From the NCBI RefSeq assembly GCF_028737265.1, contig NZ_JAQZAK010000004.1, positions 372,001 to 436,000 of the forward strand: a stretch of 64,000 nt of DNA, given 5' to 3'. Every line of letters starts with the position of its first letter. Position 1 is the first letter of the stretch. The position numbers and the translations under genes are program-made. The DNA is from Actinomycetospora callitridis (lineage in GTDB: Bacteria > Actinomycetota > Actinomycetes > Mycobacteriales > Pseudonocardiaceae). Of the stretch, positions 1 through 7,133 are shown piece after piece. The notes beneath the pieces were generated by a model. That model saw nothing but the letters and a program-made list of their open reading frames with translations. It did not search any database and had not been told where the DNA came from.

Positions 1-2
1 CG

Positions 3-155
3 GAGCGCTTCGGCGCGGCTCTGAGGGACGCCGGCGCCGCGATGACGCTCGAGCTGTTCGACGGCGCCGACCACCTGTGGCTCGGGCGGCCCGACGTCGC
101 CCGGGCCGCCTTCGACCGCTCCGTCGACTTCGTCCTGGAGTGCCTCACGAGCTGA
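3..155 (+). CDS. Alpha/beta hydrolase, C-terminal end (5' cut by window edge)
   Basis: The open frame enters from the left edge and stops at TGA 153-155, giving 50 visible residues. The piece FDGADHLWLG near the middle matches the last catalytic segment of alpha/beta hydrolases, where the aspartate and histidine of a GxDH-type motif supply the general base. The ending, an amphipathic helix finishing FVLECLTS, is also typical of dienelactone-hydrolase-like or peptidase S9-like members. The nucleophile elbow lies outside the window, so substrate class cannot be named. A different hydrolase subfamily is possible. Confidence 0.6.
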   Translation, partial: ERFGAALRDAGAAMTLELFDGADHLWLGRPDVARAAFDRSVDFVLECLTS

Positions 156-305
156 CCGGCGTGCTCGTTCCGGTGCGTGCCGACCTGGTGACGAACGGTG
201 CTCGGAGCGTTAGCATATGCGGCTCAAGCGGCCGCACTCGGCCGTACCGCGCCCCGGACCCCTGGCGCTCCGTCATCACTGCGTCGCGTCCAGGGGGCCA
301 CCGAG

Positions 306-764
306 ATGAGCCGCATCACCGTCACCCGCACGAGCTCCTCGCGATGGGTGGGCGAGCACCACCGCAAGACGATCTTCGTCATCGGTGGCGCCGTCGACGG
401 CGCCGCCGTCCCGTCCCTGCGCGCCCGGGCGGAGTCCGAGGCCCGCGAGGGCTCGACGCGGGTGGTCCTGGACATCCGCGGGATCGTGTCGTGCGACCGC
501 GCCGGCCTCCTGGGCCTCGCCCGCCTGCGCGGCCGGCTCGAGGCCCATCCCGAGTGCGTGGTGGACGTGGTCGGCGCGCGCTGGCCGCAGTTCGCCGACA
601 TCCTCGCCCGCGAGGCCGCCGAGGGCACCGAGACGCTCCGGGGGACGGTCCGGGAGCTCCGCCGCCCGCTCATGATCGACCCGCACCGCGTCCCGGTCGT
701 CCCGCCCTCGGTCCCGGCCCCCCGGACGATGCCACCCACCGAGATGCGCCCGGCCGACAGCTGA
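306..764 (+). CDS. STAS-domain protein, anti-sigma-factor-antagonist-like
   Basis: This 152-residue protein has a STAS fold: a first strand (KTIFVIGGAVDG), the central VVLDIRGIVSCDRAGLLGLA segment, then a helix and a further strand. STAS proteins of the SpoIIAA/RsbV type bind anti-sigma kinases. Here the usual D-S-S-G phosphorylation motif reads C-D-R-A-G, so the phosphorylatable serine is replaced. That suggests a non-phosphorylated or divergent antagonist. The C-terminal 35 residues are Pro/Arg-rich and probably disordered. The stop overlaps the start of the ATPase gene (TGATG), so the two are likely translationally coupled partners. The ATG at 306 is chosen because the fold begins soon after it; purines (AGGGGG) lie about 8 bases upstream. 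Confidence 0.75.
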   Translation: MSRITVTRTSSSRWVGEHHRKTIFVIGGAVDGAAVPSLRARAESEAREGSTRVVLDIRGIVSCDRAGLLGLARLRGRLEAHPECVVDVVGARWPQFADILAREAAEGTETLRGTVRELRRPLMIDPHRVPVVPPSVPAPRTMPPTEMRPADS

Positions 765-1240
765 TGATCACCAACCGCGATCTCGAGTGCATCGGACTGT
801 CCACGGGATGCGTGTGCCCGGCCGGCACGGACACCGCCGCGGTCCGTGGGGCCTGGCTGTGGGAGCGGCGCCCGGCACAGCCGGAGACGATCCTCGCGCT
901 CCGCCGTCTCGTCCGGCGGTGGACGGTGGCGACGGTGGTGGACGAGGAGATCGGTGAGTCGATCGTCCTGGTGGTCGACGAGGCGGTGAGCAACGTCGTC
1001 GAGCACGCCTATCCGGGCCCCGTCGGGGACGTCTCGCTGTTCGCGGCACCCCGCCCGTGCGGGAACGGCGTGGTCGTGGTCGTCGAGGACCAGGGGGTCT
1101 GGTCGCCGCCGAACGCGGACCCGGGCTTCCGCGGCCGCGGACTCGACCTCGTGCGCGAGCTCTCGGACCACCACTACGTGGTGGGGTCGGACCTCGGCAC
1201 CACGGTCCGGATGTGCTGGCGGGCCCCCGTCACGAGCTGA
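764..1240 (+). CDS. RsbW/SpoIIAB-like histidine-kinase-type ATPase
   Basis: A 158-residue HATPase_c_2 domain protein. The N box is VVDEAVSNVVEHAY (about residues 67-80), the G1 box EDQGVW and the G2 box FRGRGLDLV; together these form the Bergerat ATP-binding fold of anti-sigma serine kinases. The family phosphorylates a STAS antagonist and holds a sigma factor inactive. It starts at ATG 764 inside the stop of the preceding STAS gene, which makes that protein the probable substrate or binding partner. No sigma factor gene is adjacent. The ANTAR regulators on the other strand may instead be the output. A soluble cytoplasmic protein is expected. Confidence 0.82.
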   Translation: MITNRDLECIGLSTGCVCPAGTDTAAVRGAWLWERRPAQPETILALRRLVRRWTVATVVDEEIGESIVLVVDEAVSNVVEHAYPGPVGDVSLFAAPRPCGNGVVVVVEDQGVWSPPNADPGFRGRGLDLVRELSDHHYVVGSDLGTTVRMCWRAPVTS

Positions 1241-1247
1241 GGGGGCC

Positions 1248-1979
1248 TCAGCGCAGGAGCGGGGCGGTGTCGAAGGACCCGTCGGTCACGGTACGGGCCA
1301 GGTCGGACAGACGCTGCTGGCTCGAGCGGGCGTGGGCCCGCAGGCGGGAGAACGCCTCGTCGAGCGGGATCTGCCCGCGTTCGGCGAGGACGCCCTTGGC
1401 CTGCTCGATGATCACCCGGCTGGTCAGCGCGGCCTGGAGCTGCTCGGTGAGACGCTCACGCTCGCGGGTGTTGCGGTCCGAGAGGATGGCAATGGTGGCG
1501 ACGTCGGCGAGGGCCTGACCGATGGCGAGCTCGTCGGCGCTCATGTCCGTGCGGCTGCGGTGGAACAGGTTGAGCGCGCCGATGGTCTCCCCCCGCAGCC
1601 GCATCGGGAGCGCGTGCACCGCGGTGAAGCCGTTGTCGTCGGCGAGCCTGGCGAACCGCGGCCAGCGGGTGTCGGTCGCGAGGTCGCCGGCATGGATCTG
1701 GGCCGAGGTGCGGAAGCAGTCCAGGCACGGGCCCTCCTCGGCCTGGAGCTGGAACAGCTCGACCAGGTTGGCCGCCTCGGTGGACGCGGAGACGACCTGC
1801 AGGGTGCCGCGCTGGTCGGTCAGCAGCAGCCCCGCGGCATCGACACCGAGCAACGAGACACAGTCGCCGCACAGGCCGTGGAACAGCTCGATCACGTCGT
1901 AGTCCGCCACCAGGGTGTCGGCCAGGCGGACGAACGCCGTCACCAACGCCTGTTCGCGGGCGGCTGACGGTGTGCTCAT
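1248..1979 (-). CDS. GAF and ANTAR domain antitermination regulator
   Basis: A 243-residue protein with a GAF sensory domain (about residues 15-165; EEGPCLDCFRTSAQIHAGDL and ALPMRLRGETIGALNLF are typical) and a C-terminal ANTAR domain (about 178-236: RVIIEQAKGVLAERGQIPLDEAF, then LRAHARSSQQRLSDLA). ANTAR domains bind paired RNA hairpins and prevent transcription termination. The cysteines in GPCLDC could allow redox or ligand sensing, but this is inference. Its start overlaps the stop of the upstream GAF-ANTAR gene by four bases, so the two form an operon reading left. It converges on the STAS/ATPase pair with only 7 bases between stops. Confidence 0.88.
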   Translation of the reverse strand: MSTPSAAREQALVTAFVRLADTLVADYDVIELFHGLCGDCVSLLGVDAAGLLLTDQRGTLQVVSASTEAANLVELFQLQAEEGPCLDCFRTSAQIHAGDLATDTRWPRFARLADDNGFTAVHALPMRLRGETIGALNLFHRSRTDMSADELAIGQALADVATIAILSDRNTRERERLTEQLQAALTSRVIIEQAKGVLAERGQIPLDEAFSRLRAHARSSQQRLSDLARTVTDGSFDTAPLLR

Positions 1980-2800
1980 GATGGCTTCTCCTCGTCGTCC
2001 CGGCTGGAAGAGTCAACCGGGTCGTCGCTACGGGCGTCGCGCTGTCCAGGATGTCCCGAACCGGCGTTGCTCCACACCCCGTCGGGGTGCAGGCGGAGGC
2101 GGCGGGCGACGACGTCGTCCGCGACCTCGGTGATCGTGCGTCCGGCGCTGAAGGAGTACGCGCGCAGCCGGGCCAGCGCCGACGGCGCGTCGAGCCGTGC
2201 CTGCGCCATGAGCATCCCCGTGGCCTGGTGCACCTCCGCGCGCACCAGCGCGGAACCGTCCGGCGCGCTGACCGATCCGGACGGCCCGTCGCCCCCGGGG
2301 TGGGTGCGGTCGAGCAGGGACCACACCGCGGCGTCGGCCGTGCGCAGGGCTCCGGTCAGGTCCTCGTCGTCCAGCGGGCCGGGAGCATCGCGGTAGCAGT
2401 CGAGCACCCCGATCCGTGCACCGCCGACCTGGAGGGGGAACACGAACATGCCGCGCGCGCCGGTCGCGGCCGCGGCCGCGGCGAACACCGGCCACCGGGT
2501 CTCGGCCGGGTCGGCGATGTCGGGCACGAGCACGGCCCGACCGGTGCGGAAGGACTCCACGCACGGGCCGTCGCCCAGGCCGAACTGCAGCTCGTCGATG
2601 CGGGCGGAGACCGCGTCGGTGGCGCAGACCGGCTCCTGCACCTCGGCCACCGTCATCATCGTGATCGACGCCCCGGTCATCGGCAGCCATTCGACGCAGG
2701 CCCGGCACACGGCCAGGGCGGCCTCGGAGCCGCCCGCGGCGACGGCGTCGGCGAGGGCCTGGCTCAACCGGGCCTGATCCACCTCGCACCCGCCGCCCAT
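1976..2800 (-). CDS. GAF and ANTAR domain regulator (second paralogue)
   Basis: A 274-residue protein with the same layout as its downstream neighbour: a GAF domain (about 20-165, with GDGPCVESFRTGRAVLVPDI and FVFPLQVGGARIGVLDCY) and an ANTAR domain (about 188-240: AEVHQATGMLMAQARLDAPS). It ends in a 35-residue Ser/Asp-rich tail. It overlaps the next gene by ATGA. The ATG at 2800 is used; a GTG six codons later (VDQARL) has a better purine-rich upstream stretch and may be the true start. The two paralogues are divergent enough to sense different inputs. RNA targets are not identifiable here. Confidence 0.85.
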   Translation of the reverse strand: MGGGCEVDQARLSQALADAVAAGGSEAALAVCRACVEWLPMTGASITMMTVAEVQEPVCATDAVSARIDELQFGLGDGPCVESFRTGRAVLVPDIADPAETRWPVFAAAAAATGARGMFVFPLQVGGARIGVLDCYRDAPGPLDDEDLTGALRTADAAVWSLLDRTHPGGDGPSGSVSAPDGSALVRAEVHQATGMLMAQARLDAPSALARLRAYSFSAGRTITEVADDVVARRLRLHPDGVWSNAGSGHPGQRDARSDDPVDSSSRDDEEKPS

Positions 2801-2937
2801 GGTCGCCGCGTGGGCGGGCTCCCCCGCTCACGCCCCGACGAGGTCCAGGCCGGGTTCCCCGCCCCCGCCGAGAGGTCCCGGAGGAGCAGGTGCGGCGAAC
2901 CCTACACCCGGGCAGGGTCCCCGCCCGGGCTGCGCAC

Positions 2938-3369
2938 TCACCGCCACCATCGCCTCGATCCGCGGCGTTGGACCGGTATCTGCGGGGCCACGGTGATCGC
3001 GGCGTAGGCCCGGGCCTCCGGGTCGGCCGGGTTCCATCCCAGGACGTCGATCCCGTGGCCGGACAGGACGCGGACGGCCACCGCCTGGGCGACACGGGTG
3101 GGCGCGGCGTAGGCCGCACCGTGCGCGTCGAGGCGGATCGACCAGCTCCAGCGGCTGCCGTGGGCGGCCAGCACGGTCCACCCCGGCCCGCACAGGCCCA
3201 GGCCCGGGACCGAGGGCGCCAGGTCGGACGACATCGGGGCGGACGACGTCGGGTCGGACGGCCGAGCGGGATCGGTGCCGGAGTGGACGAGCACGTACGA
3301 CACCGCGGGTTCCGCCGGCTGCGGGCGCGCCGGCCCGGAGGGACCGTGGGACGGCTGGACGGTGCTCAT
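2938..3369 (-). CDS. Hypothetical protein, Pro/Ser-rich N-terminus
   Basis: Predicted protein of 143 residues starting at ATG 3369. Residues 1-55 are rich in Pro, Ser and Ala and look disordered. Residues 55-140 contain a compact region (WTVLAAHGSRWSWSIRL, then VAQAVAVRVLSGHGIDVLGW) with good third-position G/C. No family is recognised. It lies 7 bases after the small ANTAR gene and upstream of the two GAF-ANTAR genes, so it probably belongs to the same signalling cluster. Confidence 0.55.
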   Translation of the reverse strand: MSTVQPSHGPSGPARPQPAEPAVSYVLVHSGTDPARPSDPTSSAPMSSDLAPSVPGLGLCGPGWTVLAAHGSRWSWSIRLDAHGAAYAAPTRVAQAVAVRVLSGHGIDVLGWNPADPEARAYAAITVAPQIPVQRRGSRRWWR

Positions 3370-3376
3370 CGGCGCG

Positions 3377-3646
3377 TCAGGGGTCGTGCCGTGGCGGCGA
3401 GCTCGCGACCGCCGAGAGGTGGCGTCCGGTGCGGACCGGGCGGCGGAACGCCAGCTCGTCGTCCACGGGGCTGTCCGAGAGGACGGCGAGGGCCGCGGCG
3501 TGGAGCGAGACGCTCTCCACGGCGGCGCGGCGACGGAGCGCCTCGGCGCTCTCGACATCGGTGAGGCCGCTCGCCAGACCGAGGAGGACCTGCGCGCGAT
3601 GGATGTCGCGCCGATCCTGGAGGTCTTCGGGACTCCTGTGGGCCAT
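3377..3646 (-). CDS. Stand-alone ANTAR-like protein
   Basis: An 89-residue protein whose residues 12-60 resemble an ANTAR three-helix domain: DIHRAQVLLGLASGLTDVESAEAL followed by RRRAAVESVSLHAAALAVL. The spacing of the helix-1 Arg/Gln-Ala and the late Leu-x-x-x-Ala matches ANTAR, but the domain is shorter and has no attached sensor. This suggests a partner subunit or dominant modulator of the two GAF-ANTAR proteins, which is inference. The ATG at 3646 faces the divergent gene at 3786 across a 139-base intergenic region that probably holds both promoters. Confidence 0.6.
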   Translation of the reverse strand: MAHRSPEDLQDRRDIHRAQVLLGLASGLTDVESAEALRRRAAVESVSLHAAALAVLSDSPVDDELAFRRPVRTGRHLSAVASSPPRHDP

Positions 3647-3785
3647 TGTTCCCCCGGTGCGATCGACGGGCCCCCGATCACGGCGGGGGCGGGTCGGCGA
3701 CGGGGTCCTGGTCGTCCGCGACCACGATCGCGCACGACCGCGACGACGTCCAGCCGAAACAGATCACGGTGCTAGGAAGGGCGGC

Positions 3786-4151
3786 ATGGCCCCGCCCTCC
3801 ACGCTCGTCCTGGGGCTCGACCCCGTCACCATCGCGGGCTACGACCCCGCGCCGGTGCTCGAGGCGCTCGAGCGCGGACGGCGGCGCTTCGACGAGCTCG
3901 GGATCTCCCACACGATGTGCCTGGTGCCGCTCGACGACAGCGCCGAGGGGACGATCGTCGAGCACCTGCGCCGCGAGCCGTGGGAGTGCGTGGTCGTCGG
4001 CGGCGGCCTGCGGAAGGACGAGGAGCTGGTGGAGTTCTTCGAGGTCGTCGTCAACCTCGTCCGGCGGCACGCCCCCCAGGCCGCCATCGCGTTCAACTCC
4101 ACCCCGGTCGACTGCGCCGACGCCGCGGCGCGGTGGCTGACCCCGCGCTGA
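3786..4151 (+). CDS. Conserved small alpha/beta protein, unknown function
   Basis: A 121-residue protein with alternating strands and helices: TLVLGLDPVTI, ISHTMCLVPLD, WECVVVGGGLRKDEELVEFFEVVVNLVRR, then AIAFNSTPVDC. This reads as a small Rossmann-like or flavodoxin-like sheet. Similar short proteins occur in actinobacteria and proteobacteria, but I cannot attach a function. AGGAAGG lies 6 bases before the ATG. It is transcribed away from the ANTAR cluster and ends 40 bases before the metal sensor. Confidence 0.6.
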   Translation: MAPPSTLVLGLDPVTIAGYDPAPVLEALERGRRRFDELGISHTMCLVPLDDSAEGTIVEHLRREPWECVVVGGGLRKDEELVEFFEVVVNLVRRHAPQAAIAFNSTPVDCADAAARWLTPR

Positions 4152-4191
4152 CCCTTCCCCACTGTTCAGCCGCCGCTGTACGGTTCAGCGC

Positions 4192-4521
4192 ATGCTGACC
4201 GGTGAGACCCAGGACGCCGCCCTCGCGCGGGTCGGGCGGGCGCTGGCCGACCCCACCCGGTGCCGCCTGCTGGTGGCGTTGCTCGACGGTCCGGGCTATC
4301 CGGCACAGCTCGCCGGGGCCCTGGGGCTGTCGCGCTCCAACGTCTCGAACCACCTGGCGTGCCTCCGGGGCTGCGGCCTCGTGGTCGCGTCGCTCGAGGG
4401 GCGTCAGACCCGCTACGAGATCGCCGACCCCCACCTCGCGACGGCCCTGCGGGAGATGGCCCGGGTCGTGCTCGCGGTGTCGCCGTCCGAGGAGTGCCTG
4501 GACGAGGTGGTGCGACCGTGA
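4192..4521 (+). CDS. cmtR: CmtR-type ArsR/SmtB metal sensor (Cd/Pb repressor)
   Basis: A winged-helix ArsR-family repressor of 109 residues. The DNA-reading helix is LSRSNVSNHLACLRGCGLV. Cys57, Cys61 and Cys102 fall exactly where M. tuberculosis CmtR places its Cd(II)/Pb(II)-binding thiolates (C57, C61, C102), and the N-terminus (ALADPTRCRLLVALLDG) is nearly superimposable on CmtR. The known protein leaves its operator when Cd or Pb binds. The gene overlaps the following transporter by four bases, so it should be autoregulated and control efflux. The palindromic stretch around CAGCCGCTGTACGGTTCAG, just upstream (about 4163-4190), may include the operator. Confidence 0.9.
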   Translation: MLTGETQDAALARVGRALADPTRCRLLVALLDGPGYPAQLAGALGLSRSNVSNHLACLRGCGLVVASLEGRQTRYEIADPHLATALREMARVVLAVSPSEECLDEVVRP

Positions 4522-5216
4522 GCGCCGGGCACCAGGCACGGCACTCGCTGCCCCTGGCCTCGGGCGCGGAGTGCGAGAAGGAGTGCTGCGCCGGACCCGT
4601 CGCGCAGCGCGTCGGCGGCGACGTCGACCGCCGCGCCGTCCTCACCCGACGGGTCCGCCTGCTGGTGGCGGCGACGATCACCTACAACGTCGTCGAGGCG
4701 GTCGTCGCGATCAGCGCCGGCACCGTGGCGTCGTCGTCCGCCCTCATCGGCTTCGGCCTCGACTCGACCATCGAGGTCGCCTCGGCCGCCGCCGTGGCCT
4801 GGCAGTTCTCCGGCCGCGACCCCGAGGCCCGCGAGCGCGCGGCGCTGCGCGTCATCGCCTTCTCGTTCTTCGCCCTCGCCGCCTACGTGGGCGTCGAGTC
4901 GGTGCGGACCCTGCTCGGCGCGGCCGACCCGCAGCCCTCGACCGTCGGCATCGTCCTGGCCGCGGTGAGCCTGGTCGTCATGCCGTTCCTCTCCGCCGCG
5001 CAGCGCCGGGCCGGCCGGGAGCTGGGCTCGAACTCCGCGGTGGCCGACTCGAAGCAGACGCTGCTGTGCACCTACCTCTCCGGCGTGCTGCTCCTGGGCC
5101 TCGTCCTGAACGCCACCCTGGGGTGGAGCTGGGCCGACCCCGTCGTCGCCCTCGTCATCGCCGCCGTGGCGGTGCGGGAGGGGATCACCTCCTGGCGCGG
5201 GGAGCACTGCTGCTGA
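4518..5216 (+). CDS. Cation-diffusion-type heavy-metal transporter
   Basis: A 232-residue membrane protein starting at GTG 4518 (GTGA overlap with cmtR). It has about five or six hydrophobic segments: LLVAATITYNVVEAVVAIS, IGFGLDSTIEVASAAAVAW, VIAFSFFALAAYVGVESV, GIVLAAVSLVVMPFLSA, LLCTYLSGVLLLGLVL and DPVVALVIAAVAVREG. The paired GFGLDS and ADS..T motifs resemble the metal-binding Asp pairs in TM2 and TM5 of CDF exporters. The protein lacks the usual long cytoplasmic C-terminal domain. It carries Cys-rich ends instead (ECEKECC near residue 20 and a terminal HCC), suited to a thiophilic metal such as Cd. In M. tuberculosis the CmtR target is a P-type ATPase, so the partner differs here. Confidence 0.85.
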   Translation: MSAGHQARHSLPLASGAECEKECCAGPVAQRVGGDVDRRAVLTRRVRLLVAATITYNVVEAVVAISAGTVASSSALIGFGLDSTIEVASAAAVAWQFSGRDPEARERAALRVIAFSFFALAAYVGVESVRTLLGAADPQPSTVGIVLAAVSLVVMPFLSAAQRRAGRELGSNSAVADSKQTLLCTYLSGVLLLGLVLNATLGWSWADPVVALVIAAVAVREGITSWRGEHCC

Positions 5217-5224
5217 GTCCGTGC

Positions 5225-5259
5225 CGCAAGGCTGACTGATCGGTCAGTGAGGCCTTGCG
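5225..5259. terminator. Nested hairpin after the metal-efflux operon
   Basis: The perfect 8-base arms CGCAAGGC (5225-5232) and GCCTTGCG (5252-5259) enclose a second inverted repeat, ACTGA-TCGG-TCAGT (5235-5248). It begins 9 bases after the transporter stop and has no T-run, as is usual for actinobacterial terminators. The inner 14 bases also look like a TetR-family operator, so a regulatory use cannot be excluded. Confidence 0.55.
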
Positions 5260-5534
5260 ATCCGCGGGGCGACCGATGCCTGACCTTCCACCTCGCCGGC
5301 GGCGAGGGCGGCATGGCCCACATGCTCGACCACTTCGGGCCGTCGCTGCGCGCACCCTGGACCCACCTCGAGGCCCCGGAGCTCACCGCCGAGCTGTGGG
5401 GCGCGATGGTCGAGGGCACCGCGGCCGAGGCCGCCGGGCGTGACTACGCGGCCCTCGTCGCGGAGCGGGACCGGGCGGTGATCGCCGTCCGCCGGGCCGT
5501 CGAACAGGCGCGCCGGACCTCCGTCAGGCCCTGA
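5247..5534 (+). pseudogene. C-terminal remnant of a 3-hydroxyacyl-CoA / carnitine dehydrogenase
   Basis: From about 5277 the frame reads LTFHLAGGEGGMAHMLDHFGPSL, then PWTHLEAPELTAELW. This matches the C-terminal end of L-carnitine dehydrogenase and related 3-hydroxyacyl-CoA dehydrogenases. The NAD-binding domain and active site, about 230 residues, are missing, and nothing upstream continues the similarity. The 5' break sits on the hairpin at 5225-5259. It is therefore best read as a gene fossil. A short expressed 95-residue protein from GTG 5247 cannot be ruled out. Confidence 0.55.
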
Positions 5535-5733
5535 TCAGCGGCCGGTAGCCGAGGACGGACGCGGCGCCGTCGAGGTAGGTCCGGCGGTGGGCGCGCGGGA
5601 CCCACTCCTCGACGGGGTGGACGGTGAGCATGCCGCCGCCGGCGATCCGCCGGTGCTCCTCCTCGGCCAGCGCGATCGCGGCGTCCTGCTCGCCCTGGGC
5701 CCGGGCCTGCTCCCGCTCGGTCATGTCCGGCAC
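5524..5733 (-). CDS. Small hypothetical protein
   Basis: A 69-residue, charge-rich protein. A helical first half (REQARAQGEQDAAIALAEEEH) is followed by TVHPVEEWVPRAHRRTYLDG. Codon third positions are G/C-rich throughout. The start is either GTG 5733 or ATG 5724. It converges on and overlaps the dehydrogenase remnant by 11 bases. No family is recognised. It may be co-transcribed with the upstream M28 peptidase gene only if that transcript reads the other way, which it does not, so it is probably a single-gene unit. Confidence 0.5.
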   Translation of the reverse strand: MPDMTEREQARAQGEQDAAIALAEEEHRRIAGGGMLTVHPVEEWVPRAHRRTYLDGAASVLGYRPLIRA

Positions 5734-5776
5734 GGTGCCCGAGCAGGGCGGCGGCGTCCAGAGCGCGGCCGACCCG

Positions 5777-6862
5777 TCAACCGCGCTCGGCGCGCGGAGG
5801 GAGGCCGGCGAGGTCGGTGGCGAACGACCCGATGCCGAAGGCCAGGGCGTTCAGCATGCGTCCGTACGCGACGCGGTCGATGTTGCTCGTGGTGTCGCAC
5901 GCCCGGTGGTAGCAGACGTCGAAGGGGACGCCGGCCCGACCGCCCCAGAGCGCGGCCTGCTCCGGCGTCTTGCTCGGGGCGTCGCCGGTGAAGACCCCGC
6001 CGGACGGGATCGCGGCCTCGACGAACGGGGCGTAGTCGGAGTCGCCGTTGAAGGGGGTCCCCTGCGCCGGCACGCCCAGCGAGGCGAGGCGGTCGACGAA
6101 CAGGCGCTCGATCGTCGGCGATCCCGCCGCCGCGTCCTCGGTGTTGCCCGCGTCCGACCCGTCGCCGTCGTAGACGAAGTAGCCGGCGTTGGGGGACGCG
6201 ATCATGTCGGAGTTCAGCATCAGCGCGATGTCCCGCCGCCGGTCGGCCGAGAGCCCCTGGACGTACTGCTGCGACCCGACGAGGCCCTCCTCCTCGGCCC
6301 CGAACCAGACGAAGCGCACCGCGTTGGTCACCGGCGCCGCGGCACCCAGCCGGAGCGCGATCTCGAGGTTCGCGGCGACCCCGCTGCCGTCGTCGTTGAT
6401 GCCCGGCCCCTCGGGGACGCTGTCGAGGTGGGCGCCGCTCAGGACGACCTCGTCGGTCCGGCCCGAGGTGGTCTGGGCGATCACGGTGCGGGTGGTCCGG
6501 GCTCCGGCCGCGCCCTCGGCGCCCTCGTCCTCGCCGTCCTCGCTGGTCACGGCGATGGTGGGGGTCTCCACCCGGAAGCCGGCACGAGTCAGCGTGGACG
6601 CCACGTACTCCACGCTCTGGTCGTAGCCGGGAGTGCCCACGGCGCGGTTCCCGCCGTTGCGGTCGGCGATGGCCTGGAGCGCCTCGAGGTGGCCGACGGC
6701 CCCGTCGACGGTGGCCTCCGCGGCGAGACGCTCGGCGAGGGGGCCGCCGCCGACCGGGCCTCCTGGAGCCGGTGCCTGACCGGAACCGCTCGCGCAGCCC
6801 GCCACGACGAGGGAGGCCATGAGCGCGGCGATCAGGGCGCGCGCACGTCCCGAACTGCTCAT
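5777..6862 (-). CDS. Lipoprotein M28-family zinc aminopeptidase
   Basis: A 361-residue exported peptidase. The start at ATG 6862 is preferred because a lipoprotein signal follows directly: Arg residues, ALIAALMASLVVAG, then the lipobox cysteine in VAGCAS. The M28 metal ligands are visible in order: His/Asp in GAHLDSV, Asp in INDDGSG, Glu-Glu in GAEEEGL, Asp in NSDMIA and His in CYHRACD. A protease-associated-type insert (SEDGEDEGAEGAAGA) precedes the catalytic core. It probably removes N-terminal amino acids from peptides at the cell surface, like Streptomyces aminopeptidase and mycobacterial LpqL. The cysteines in CYHRACD could form a disulfide. Confidence 0.88.
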   Translation of the reverse strand: MSSSGRARALIAALMASLVVAGCASGSGQAPAPGGPVGGGPLAERLAAEATVDGAVGHLEALQAIADRNGGNRAVGTPGYDQSVEYVASTLTRAGFRVETPTIAVTSEDGEDEGAEGAAGARTTRTVIAQTTSGRTDEVVLSGAHLDSVPEGPGINDDGSGVAANLEIALRLGAAAPVTNAVRFVWFGAEEEGLVGSQQYVQGLSADRRRDIALMLNSDMIASPNAGYFVYDGDGSDAGNTEDAAAGSPTIERLFVDRLASLGVPAQGTPFNGDSDYAPFVEAAIPSGGVFTGDAPSKTPEQAALWGGRAGVPFDVCYHRACDTTSNIDRVAYGRMLNALAFGIGSFATDLAGLPPRAERG

Positions 6863-6884
6863 GGCGGGTTCCCCTCGTGGCCGA

Positions 6885-7133
6885 TCAGGCCGTCGTCCGT
6901 CGCTCGACGCCCGTGCTGTCGCTGCCGGAGGTCCGCTGACGTCGCAGGAGCCCGCCGACGACGGCGACGCCGACCAGGGCGGCCACCGCGAGGGCGACAT
7001 CGACCCACATCCGAGGACTCGAGGGTGCGTCGGTGACGTCGGCGGCGTCGGCCCAGCGGGAGCCGATCCCGGCGATCGGCACCGTCGCGGCCAGGAGCCA
7101 CCGACGCGACGATCGGATCGTGGCGTGGTCCAT
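6885..7133 (-). CDS. Small exported or membrane-anchored protein
   Basis: An 82-residue protein starting at ATG 7133. It has an N-terminal basic stretch with a hydrophobic segment (RRWLLAATVPIAGIGS), a short extracytoplasmic loop, then a second hydrophobic helix (VDVALAVAALVGVAVVGGLL) followed by Arg residues that would act as a cytoplasmic stop. No family is recognised. It ends 22 bases before the M28 peptidase start on the same strand, so it is likely the first gene of a two-gene unit and may anchor or assist the peptidase. Confidence 0.55.
   Translation of the reverse strand: MDHATIRSSRRWLLAATVPIAGIGSRWADAADVTDAPSSPRMWVDVALAVAALVGVAVVGGLLRRQRTSGSDSTGVERRTTA

Noticed and set aside
224..1174. 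Long reverse frame opposite the STAS and ATPase genes
   Set aside because: It is the antisense of two genes with clear domains; its translation is Arg/Pro-rich without any motif.
5235..5248. TetR operator as a firm call
   Set aside because: No tetR gene is adjacent, and the sequence is nested in a longer palindrome just after a stop codon, which fits a terminator better.
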